Source of the DNA: JBAWAP01 sp049589355
GTDB lineage: Bacteria; Chloroflexota; Anaerolineae; VGOG01
Assembly (NCBI GenBank): GCA_049589355.1
Contig: JBAWAP010000066.1
Coordinates: forward strand, 1-33,883
Reading direction: 5' to 3'
DNA length: 33,883 bases
Shown in pieces: positions 20,377-26,811 of the stretch (the first letter of the stretch is position 1; each line of letters begins with the position of its first letter). Under the pieces are notes generated by a model. That model made no database searches and was not told the origin of the DNA. It was given only the letters and a program-made list of their open reading frames with translations. Made by a program: the position numbers and the translations under genes.

Positions 20377-21294
20377 GTGTTAGTAAATTGGGAAACTGGG
20401 AAATTGGTAAATTGGGAAACTGGGAAATTGGTCACCAGTTCACCAGTTTACCAATCTACCAATCTACCAACTTACCAACCTACCAATCTACCAACCTACC
20501 AATCTACCAACCCGTTCTTCGCTGGTGTGGATTCCGGCACCTCCACCACCAAGGCCGTGGTCATTGACGCAGAGAAGAGGATACTGGGGAGCTTCGTGAG
20601 AAGGTCGGGGGCGGACCTGGCGGGCGCGGCGGTGGTTGCCTTCGAGGAAGCGGTGAAGCGGGCGGGGCTCTCGCCGGAGGCGATCCGCCACGTCACAGCG
20701 ACCGGCTACGGAAGGCACAACGTATCCTTTGCCCACGAAACCAGGACTGAGATCGGTTGCCACGGACGAGGATGCTATCATTACTTCCCCGAAGCGATCA
20801 CGGTGGTGGACATCGGCGGCCAGGACAGCAAGATCATCAAGCTGGATGCGCAGGGCAAACGTATCAGCTTCAAGATCAACCGCAAGTGCGCCGCCGGCAC
20901 GGGGGCTTTCCTGGAGGAGGTAGCCCATAAGCTGGATATCCCCCTCGGCGACCTCAATGGCCTGGCTCGGGCAGCCAGCAAGACCGCCCAGATCGGGAGC
21001 TATTGTACAGTCTTTACCGCCACGGAGGTGCTGGACCGGATCAGGGCCGGTGAGAGGACGGGCGACATCGTCCGGGGGCTGTTCGACTCGGTCGCCAGGC
21101 GGATCCTGGAGATGGACACGTTGACCAATCGGGTGATCATGACCGGAGGAGTCGTCGCCTTCAATGACATTGTAGCGAAGCTCCTGAGCGCACGGGCGGG
21201 CGTCGTCGTGGAGATCGCGCCCCACCCGCAGGAGATGGGGGCTTTTGGAGCCGCCTTGTTCGCCCTGGAGTCCGCCACGGCAGCCGGAATGTGA
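20377..21294 (+). CDS. BadF/HgdC-type ATPase activator with repeat-derived N-terminus
   Basis: This 305-residue protein is the ATP-hydrolysing, [4Fe-4S]-bridged homodimer type that injects electrons into dehydratase or DCCP partners. The ASKHA nucleotide-binding motifs are VDSGTSTTKAVV and VDIGGQDSKIIK. The cluster cysteines lie in NRKCAAGTGAFLEE and CTVFTATEV, and MTGGVV and PHPQEMGAFGAAL follow. The conserved protein begins at about residue 47 (FFAGVDSG), leaving ~259 residues, the normal length. The first ~46 residues come from a tandem repeat: VNWETGKL twice, then Thr/Pro/Tyr-rich YQSTNLPTYQ-like units. GTG 20377 is the only start near GGAGGGG, 3 bases after the upstream stop, so translation probably passes through the repeat. 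Confidence 0.92.
   Translation: MLVNWETGKLVNWETGKLVTSSPVYQSTNLPTYQPTNLPTYQSTNPFFAGVDSGTSTTKAVVIDAEKRILGSFVRRSGADLAGAAVVAFEEAVKRAGLSPEAIRHVTATGYGRHNVSFAHETRTEIGCHGRGCYHYFPEAITVVDIGGQDSKIIKLDAQGKRISFKINRKCAAGTGAFLEEVAHKLDIPLGDLNGLARAASKTAQIGSYCTVFTATEVLDRIRAGERTGDIVRGLFDSVARRILEMDTLTNRVIMTGGVVAFNDIVAKLLSARAGVVVEIAPHPQEMGAFGAALFALESATAAGM
20383..20512 (+). repeat. Tandem repeats forming the activator N-terminus
   Basis: Two exact 24-base units (20383-20406, 20407-20430), GTAAATTGGGAAACTGGG..., are followed by a run of CTACCAA(T/C)-type 8-base units to about 20512. The second block is roughly the reverse complement of the first (AATTGGTA versus TACCAATT-like), so the region could fold. It is open throughout in the activator's frame. 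Confidence 0.9.
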
Positions 21295-21364
21295 GGCACA
21301 TGCCTGACGGCTATCGTAGGGCGAGTACTACCCCAGTAATGCGAAGCACTTTATGTGTTTCCGG

Positions 21365-21468
21365 TTTAGGTGGACAACGTCCGCCTAGCATGCCAAATTG
21401 GGTGACTAGGTGGAAAGCTTCCGTCTATCCAGTAGTTGGGCGATTGCATTCATTCTTGCCGCCTAACG
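21365..21468. repeat. Two tandem hairpins and a GCCTAAC box
   Basis: TAGGTGGAC / GTCCGCCTA (21367-21375 / 21379-21387) and TAGGTGGAA / TTCCGTCTA (21407-21415 / 21419-21427) form two 9-bp stems with 3-base loops. They start exactly 40 bases apart; wobble pairs replace Watson-Crick pairs at one or two positions. At 21459-21468 GCCGCCTAAC follows, ending in the RYYYAAC form. The group lies between the activator and the next gene and may be a double terminator, a protein site or a relative of the attC-like repeats. Confidence 0.5.
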
Positions 21469-21503
21469 AACACACCAATAAGTGGGAGAAGAAGGAGGAA
21501 TCC

Positions 21504-22901
21504 ATGGAAGACTTTCTGAATCCTCACGCGCATGTAGCGCTCCGAAAGTTCCCGTACCCTTACCATGCAATGCTGGCCATCCAGTCAGACATTGACATGA
21601 CTACCCCTTCGTGGTTCGAAAGTTATCATCGCTTTCTGAATACGCTTGATTATGACGGTCGCTTTCAGGAAAAAGGGCTCGGACTCGATATCGGCGACAG
21701 CTTCTTTGTCGCTGGATTCGGGCTTGAACCGTCTCTCTGGCATTGTCGGTGGCGCTATAATAGTGAGGCTGACTATCTGGAGAGACCAGATCAATATAGC
21801 AACGAGCCGGACCAGGCTCGAAGGCCAGACCGAAAACTGATTTATCCGTTAGCTCCCGACTTCATTGAGAAGTATATCCGTACGGGCTGGATTGATTTCT
21901 TGCACGGCGGTATAGCTGCTACAGTGCAGGACATCGCCGCCGCCGGCTACGAGCCGCGTGTTATGGACTGGTCTCGCATCAACGGGCAACAATACTACTG
22001 CTGGTTACTGCAACGCGACTTATTAGGCTATATTGACACCTTCGTTAACCATTGGCAGGTGACTTCCAACTTTGGGAATAATCATCCCACTAGCAAAGGG
22101 GACACTTTGACCCATCCGGCATATTGGCACGACGTTGCGGAAGAGAGCGGCATCCGGTTCACTTGGTCCTATGTGCCGGGCACGAGGTGCGATCACTCGC
22201 ACTCGGACTTCGGCGTAGATACGCTCCTAAAGCCAGTAGAGTTTGCTGACGGGCGGAGGGGATGGCACTTCGAAAGATATCTTCACGGTCAGGATGACAG
22301 CGACTATAGCTCAGCCGCCAACCGCGTGCACTTGGCCCTTAACCGAGAGAACCTGGACTCGCTCGTGCGCAACCACCGCTACGAAATCTACTATACACAC
22401 CTTGGTTACTGGCTCCAGCAGGTGAATGGTGTATGGCGCCCTGTAGCACATGATGATCCATGGCCAGAGAGCGTTGATGCGTTCAAATTGCTGCAGGACT
22501 ACGTAAAGAAAGGCAAAATCTTAGTCGCAAAGAGCTCCAGAGTACTCCGCTACAATCTGGCGCAAGAGAATCTGCAATACGAACCGAGGAGAGGCAGTGA
22601 CCGGATTGGTATCCACATTACGAGGATCGCTGATCCGCAGTTTGGCAGTTTCGTTCCACGTTTCAACGATCTACGCGGGATCACCTTCTACTGTAAACGC
22701 CCAGATTGCACCGATGTGTTTATCAATGGTAGGAAGATCCGTTCAGCACTGCTTACTCGAAACCCACCAGATGATTGGGGGAGATGGCCGAGTATAACGG
22801 TCAAATGGTGGGATCCGGACACCGCCGACTATACCCAGCGTACACTGGCTCAGGTGAGGGAGTTGCATCTGCTTGACGAGCCTGATTGGGAGGATCAATA
22901 G
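21504..22901 (+). CDS. Unrecognised protein, possibly polysaccharide-deacetylase-like
   Basis: This 465-residue soluble protein starts at ATG 21504 after a strong AAGGAGGAA. I cannot assign a family firmly. The N-terminal YPYHAMLAIQSDIDMTTPSWFESYHRFLN resembles the first strand and DxD-like metal site of NodB-fold deacetylases (typically LTIDID...HxFLN). WIDFLHGGIAATVQDIAAAGYEPRV, with NGQQYYCWLLQRD downstream, would suit the following barrel strands. Histidines cluster in NNHPTSKGDTLTHPAYWHD and CDHSHSDFG. The last ~110 residues (ITRIADPQFGSFVPRF..., FYCKRPDCTDVFINGRKI) look like a separate beta domain. No signal peptide is seen. It is preceded by about 200 non-coding bases and followed by a thioesterase stub, so it is probably not part of either operon. 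Confidence 0.45.
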   Translation: MEDFLNPHAHVALRKFPYPYHAMLAIQSDIDMTTPSWFESYHRFLNTLDYDGRFQEKGLGLDIGDSFFVAGFGLEPSLWHCRWRYNSEADYLERPDQYSNEPDQARRPDRKLIYPLAPDFIEKYIRTGWIDFLHGGIAATVQDIAAAGYEPRVMDWSRINGQQYYCWLLQRDLLGYIDTFVNHWQVTSNFGNNHPTSKGDTLTHPAYWHDVAEESGIRFTWSYVPGTRCDHSHSDFGVDTLLKPVEFADGRRGWHFERYLHGQDDSDYSSAANRVHLALNRENLDSLVRNHRYEIYYTHLGYWLQQVNGVWRPVAHDDPWPESVDAFKLLQDYVKKGKILVAKSSRVLRYNLAQENLQYEPRRGSDRIGIHITRIADPQFGSFVPRFNDLRGITFYCKRPDCTDVFINGRKIRSALLTRNPPDDWGRWPSITVKWWDPDTADYTQRTLAQVRELHLLDEPDWEDQ

Positions 22902-22912
22902 GGAGGGACTGG

Positions 22913-23055
22913 ATGCGCTCCCCCGAATCAGTCAGGACCCCTTTGCCCGTTTCTTGGGCATTGAGTTAGTGGAACTCCGCGAGAGGTATAACAGGGTCGC
23001 CGCACCGCGCTCTACTGCCTGTTGGTATCAGTTGTGCGATAGAGAGGTTGATTGA
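22913..23055 (+). pseudogene. PaaI-type thioesterase 5'-end stub
   Basis: The frame covering 22913-23055 contains DPFARFLGIELVELRERYNRVA, which is the start of PaaI/hotdog thioesterases (usually D-x-FA-x-x-LGI-x-L-x-E-x-x-x-G-x-A). After that the translation turns unrelated and stops at 23053-23055. The catalytic region (HGG and following) is absent. No clear start codon remains in frame. Location just before the ADP-forming acyl-CoA synthetase suggests loss of a former pathway gene. Confidence 0.65.
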
Positions 23056-23057
23056 TA

Positions 23058-24452
23058 ATGTTGGAAAAACTAACTAAACTCTTTTGCCCTTCCTCGGTGG
23101 CAGTGATCGGGGCATCTGACAATTTCGACAAACTGGGTTACCACGTCATGAAGAGCCTGGTGGAAGGGAAGTATCAAGGTGAGATATACCCCATCAATCC
23201 TCGGGGACAGGAGATATGGAGCGTTAAGGCCTATGCCTCTATACAGGATGTCCCTGGCGAGGTGGAATTGGCCATCATCGTAGTTCCCGCTCAACTTGTC
23301 CCCAGGGTGTTGGAGGATTGTGGCAGAAAAGATGTAAAAGGTGTTGTGCTGATTACTGCTGGCTTTCGTGAGCTCGAGGATCCCAGCGGGGCTGCCCTCC
23401 AGGAAGAGATAAGGGAAGTTGCAGCTCAGTGGTCCCTTCCTATCATCGGCCCCAACACCTTTGGCTTCGTCAATCTCCCATTCTCCCTGAATGCCTCCTT
23501 CACCTCAGAGCTCTCTCTCCTTGAGAAGGGAGGGGTTGCCCTGGTCAGTCAGAGCGGAGGATTCTCCCACCTATGTGGCTTTCGCTCACTTGATCAAAAG
23601 GTGGGTTTCTCCAAATTGGTGGGGCTGGGCAATCGGTGCAACGTAGATTTTCCTGAGATGGTGGATTATCTGGCCGAAGATCCCGACACACGGGTCATAG
23701 CCCTACACATCGAGGGCATGGACGATCCACGCCGTCTATTAGAGGCGGCAAAGAAGGCCAAGAAGCCCATCATCGCCTACAAGGCTGGGCGGAGCGAGAG
23801 GGGGGATGACGCCAGCAGATTTCACACCGGGTCTTTAGCAGGGAACTACCAGATCTATCAAGGGGCCTTTCGTCAAGCGGGCATCCTGGAGGTCGGCGAT
23901 AGCGAGGAACTCCTTGATGTAGCTAAAGCTTTGGATAATCTTCCTCCTCTTGAAGGGAACAGGGTGGCGGTCCTCTCCAGCCAGGCAGGCCCAGGGATGA
24001 TCGCGTGCGATGCAGCCGAGGCCCAGGGACTCACCCTGCCCTCCTTTACCCCCAGCACTCAAGATAGAATCAACGAATTGCTGCCACCACTGGCCATCCG
24101 AACAAACCCTGTGGATATGGGACCTGCCTGGTATAGCCCTGAGGCTATCATAGAGATCACGGCAGCAGTGGAGGAGGACAGTAACATTGATGGCATCATC
24201 TTCTTAGCCACGTATGCCTCGGCCAACGTTGCCCTGGTGAAGACTATGAAGGATCACTTCCAGGACAAGAGGTCGCCTGAGCTTGAGCTGAAAAAACCCT
24301 TTATCGCCTGTTTTGCTGCTCCACCTGCGATCTGGTGGGAAGAGATATGGGCAATGGACAAGGAGGGTATAGTGGTTCTCCCCACTCCGGAACGGGCGGC
24401 AAGGGCCATGGGCGCTCTTTGGCGTATGAGACAGTTGAAACTATCGGAGTGA
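23058..24452 (+). CDS. ADP-forming acyl-CoA synthetase, alpha (CoA-binding/ligase) subunit
   Basis: This subunit of about 464 residues interconverts acyl-CoA + ADP + Pi with acid + CoA + ATP, giving substrate-level phosphorylation in fermenters. It has the CoA-binding fold SSVAVIGASDN...GYHVMKSL and YPINPRGQEI. It also has PIIGPNTFGFVN, VALVSQSGGF and the phosphorylated histidine near residue 256 in RFHTGSLAG. Domains 1, 2 and 5 of the Acd architecture are present; the ATP-grasp part (domains 3-4) is the next gene. ATG 23058 follows GAGAGG; a TTG at 23052 is possible. The gap to the beta subunit is 12 bases. Confidence 0.92.
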   Translation: MLEKLTKLFCPSSVAVIGASDNFDKLGYHVMKSLVEGKYQGEIYPINPRGQEIWSVKAYASIQDVPGEVELAIIVVPAQLVPRVLEDCGRKDVKGVVLITAGFRELEDPSGAALQEEIREVAAQWSLPIIGPNTFGFVNLPFSLNASFTSELSLLEKGGVALVSQSGGFSHLCGFRSLDQKVGFSKLVGLGNRCNVDFPEMVDYLAEDPDTRVIALHIEGMDDPRRLLEAAKKAKKPIIAYKAGRSERGDDASRFHTGSLAGNYQIYQGAFRQAGILEVGDSEELLDVAKALDNLPPLEGNRVAVLSSQAGPGMIACDAAEAQGLTLPSFTPSTQDRINELLPPLAIRTNPVDMGPAWYSPEAIIEITAAVEEDSNIDGIIFLATYASANVALVKTMKDHFQDKRSPELELKKPFIACFAAPPAIWWEEIWAMDKEGIVVLPTPERAARAMGALWRMRQLKLSE

Positions 24453-24464
24453 AAGGAGCCTGAA

Positions 24465-25121
24465 ATGGAAAGGCTCATCTTGGGGGTTGAGGCCCTTAGG
24501 TTCTTAGAGCGGGAAGGCCTACGGGTATTGAAAAGCAGCTTGGTGCAGGACGAGGAAGAAGCTGTGATTGCAGCGAAGGAGATAGGGTTTCCTGTCGCTC
24601 TCAAGCTCCTTTCCCCTGAGGTCATCCATAAGACAGAGGCAGAGGGAGTGCGGGTTGATCTTCGGAATGAAAGGGAAGTGAGAAAGGCTCACAGGAGGCT
24701 TATCGAGACGTTTCATACCTCTCGTCCCGAGGGGGAACTAGAAGGAGTGATGATCCAAGAGATGGGCGAAGGGACGGAGGTAATTGTAGGTGCCCTGCTC
24801 GATCCCCATTTCGGCCCTGTGATCATGTTTGGTCTGGGAGGAATCTTCGTTGAAGCGTTAAGGGACGTGTCCTTCAGGATCATCCCCATAGAGAAGAAGG
24901 ATGCTCAGGATATGATCCGAGAGATCAAGGGCTTTCCCATCCTGCAGGGGATCAGGGGAGAAGATAGGGGAGTGGACCTCCGGTCCTTAGAAGATCTCCT
25001 ATTGAACATCTCCAATTTGATCGAGAGACATCCCACCATTCTGGAAATGGATATTAACCCCGCCTTTGCTTGCCCCGAGGGATATGCCATCTGTGACGCG
25101 AGGATTAGGATCAGAAGCTGA
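24465..25121 (+). CDS. ADP-forming acyl-CoA synthetase, beta (ATP-grasp) subunit
   Basis: This 218-residue ATP-grasp protein binds nucleotide for the preceding alpha subunit. Motifs seen are IGFPVALKLLSPEVIHKTEAEGVRVDL (phosphate-binding glycine and lysines), GVMIQEMGEGTEVIVGALLDPHFGPVIMFGLGGIFVEAL, and the C-terminal LIERHPTILEMDINPAFACPEGY with the metal-binding Glu/Asn pair. The length is typical of separate beta chains. AAGGAG lies 7 bases or so ahead of ATG 24465. It is 27 bases from the thiolase, so the two acyl-CoA steps are probably co-expressed: thiolytic cleavage, then ATP recovery. Confidence 0.92.
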   Translation: MERLILGVEALRFLEREGLRVLKSSLVQDEEEAVIAAKEIGFPVALKLLSPEVIHKTEAEGVRVDLRNEREVRKAHRRLIETFHTSRPEGELEGVMIQEMGEGTEVIVGALLDPHFGPVIMFGLGGIFVEALRDVSFRIIPIEKKDAQDMIREIKGFPILQGIRGEDRGVDLRSLEDLLLNISNLIERHPTILEMDINPAFACPEGYAICDARIRIRS

Positions 25122-25148
25122 ACAAGAAAAAACGAGGAGGTTTACACC

Positions 25149-26366
25149 ATGTTCTTTGAAAAGGCCTATATCCCCTACGGCGGGTATTGGAGCACGCCGT
25201 TCTGCCGCTGGCAGGGGAGCTTCGCCCACCTCAACGCCATCCCCTTCGCCGCCGACATCGCGAAACGAGCTCTGGAGGAGCGGGACATCTCACCGCGGGT
25301 TTTCGACGGCCTCTACCTGGGGATCACCGTGCCTCAGAAGCACGCCTTCTATGGCGGGCCCTGGCTGGCGGGCCTCATCGGGGCCGAGACCATCACCGGC
25401 CCCATGATCGGGCAGGCCTGTGCGACGGGAGCCCGCGTGATGGCCTTGGCTGGCTTCGAGTTGGAGGCTAGTTCCGATGCTGGAGAGGAGCGGGTGATCC
25501 TGACCATCACCGCAGACCGCTGCAGCAACGGTCCTCACGTCTACTATCCTAACCCGATGGGGCCGGGCGGCACAGGTGATAAGGAGGACTGGGTGTGGGA
25601 TAACTTCGGCTTCGACCCCTACGCCCGCAACGCCATGGTCGAGACGGCGGAGAACGTAGCCCGGGAGGCGGGCATCACCAAAGAGGAGCAAGACGAAATG
25701 ACGCTCCTGCGCTATCGCCAGTACGATGACGCGCTCAAGGACGACTCGGCCTTCCTCCGTCGCTACATGGTGATGCCCATTGAGGTGAAGGATGCGCAGG
25801 GACGCAAGGTCGTGGCCACCGTGGATGGGGACGAGGGGGTGTACCCCACCACGGCCGAGGGACTGGCCAGGCTCAAGCCCGTCCTGGAGGGGGGCACGGT
25901 CACCTATGGCACCCAGACCCATCCCGCCGACGGCAACTGTGGGATCATCGTCACCACGCGGGAGAGGGCGCGGGAGCTGAGCTGTGACCCCAATATCGAG
26001 ATTCAGTTGCTCTCCTATGGAGAGGCAAAGGCGAAGAAGGGGTACATGGCCCAGGCCATCGTTCCCGCCGCGCGGCAGGCGCTCTCACGGGCCGGCATCT
26101 CCATCGAGGACATGTGTGTCATCAAGACGCACAACCCCTTCGCCGTGAACGACATCTACTTTTGCCGGGAGATGGGGGTGAAACCGGAGGCGATGAACAA
26201 CTATGGCTCGTCCATCGTCTGGGGGCACCCGCAAGGGCCTACCGGCCACCGGCTGATCATGGAGGTGATCGAGGAGTTGGTCCTGGTGGGTGGAGGGTAC
26301 GGGTTGTTCGTCGGCTGCGCCGCTGGGGACTCGGGCGCGGGAGTAGTAATTAAAGTCACCGCTTGA
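25149..26366 (+). CDS. Thiolase family protein
   Basis: This 405-residue thiolase would cleave or condense 3-ketoacyl-CoA. The nucleophilic cysteine is about C91 in GQACATGARV. The later conserved blocks are divergent: THNPFAVNDIYF in place of NEAFA, YGSSIVWGHPQGPTG for the GHP block, and VGCAAGDSGAGVVIK where the second active-site cysteine (CxGGG-like) is expected. The MxxxAYIPYGGYWS start is unlike classical FadA and closer to unusual thiolases of archaea and Chloroflexi. It forms an operon with the ADP-forming synthetase upstream and a small zinc-ribbon protein 22 bases downstream. Confidence 0.88.
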   Translation: MFFEKAYIPYGGYWSTPFCRWQGSFAHLNAIPFAADIAKRALEERDISPRVFDGLYLGITVPQKHAFYGGPWLAGLIGAETITGPMIGQACATGARVMALAGFELEASSDAGEERVILTITADRCSNGPHVYYPNPMGPGGTGDKEDWVWDNFGFDPYARNAMVETAENVAREAGITKEEQDEMTLLRYRQYDDALKDDSAFLRRYMVMPIEVKDAQGRKVVATVDGDEGVYPTTAEGLARLKPVLEGGTVTYGTQTHPADGNCGIIVTTRERARELSCDPNIEIQLLSYGEAKAKKGYMAQAIVPAARQALSRAGISIEDMCVIKTHNPFAVNDIYFCREMGVKPEAMNNYGSSIVWGHPQGPTGHRLIMEVIEELVLVGGGYGLFVGCAAGDSGAGVVIKVTA

Positions 26367-26388
26367 GGAGTGACATAGAGAGGAGGAA

Positions 26389-26616
26389 ATGATGACGACA
26401 GGGACTAGTGCAAAGAAGAGTGAGCGCACCGGAGAGGTGCGGTGCCAGAATTGCTTTGCTCGCTTCTGGCCTCCGTTAGGAGCGGAGAAGGCAGCCTGTC
26501 CCGAATGTGGTTGGGAGTGGTACATCTCCTGGTCGGGCAAGCTGGCCAAGATCAGAAAGCCGGTCTGGGAGAGCTGGGAGCGACAACTGGCTGAACAACA
26601 AAAGAAGACGGGCTAG
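26389..26616 (+). CDS. Small zinc-ribbon protein beside thiolase
   Basis: This 75-residue soluble protein has one rubredoxin-like zinc ribbon, CQNC (about residues 19-22) and CPEC (about 37-40), followed by an aromatic strand WEWYISWSG and a charged helix. GGAGGAAATG places the start at 26389, with 26392 also possible. Archaeal-type thiolases use a DUF35 partner made of a zinc ribbon plus an OB fold. This product has only the ribbon but the same gene position, so a thiolase scaffold or regulatory role is a reasonable inference, not shown. Confidence 0.65.
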   Translation: MMTTGTSAKKSERTGEVRCQNCFARFWPPLGAEKAACPECGWEWYISWSGKLAKIRKPVWESWERQLAEQQKKTG

Positions 26617-26670
26617 ACATCCTACTTCCGACTTAAGCCGGACTTAACCTCCACAAACGAGAGGTGTTTC

Positions 26671-26686
26671 GGCGGCCCAGGCCGCC
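26671..26686 (+). terminator. GC hairpin after thiolase operon
   Basis: GGCGGC CCAG GCCGCC (26671-26686) makes a 6- to 7-bp GC stem 55 bases after the zinc-ribbon stop. It is followed by TTGCTGAC rather than a real U-tract, so termination strength is doubtful. It is the best candidate end of the 23.0-26.6 kb operon. Confidence 0.4.
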
Positions 26687-26743
26687 TTGCTGACAATATT
26701 ATAACCCAACCTTAGCAAACTGTCAAATGGGCTTTGGAGTGGT

Positions 26744-26770
26744 CACATCCCACATCCCACATCTCACATC
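26744..26770. repeat. Short CACATCC simple repeat
   Basis: Four imperfect 7-base units (CACATCC/CACATCC/CACATCT/CACATC) lie about 40 bases before the AOR start codon. This is a minor low-complexity repeat with no function that I can see. Confidence 0.6.
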
Positions 26771-26811
26771 AGATTCAGTTCCTAGCAAAAAAAATAAGGA
26801 GAAAGTGCAAT

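Noticed and set aside
20383..20512. CRISPR-like array
   Set aside because: The units are 8- and 24-base tandem repeats without unique spacers, in the reading frame of a protein, and there are no cas genes.
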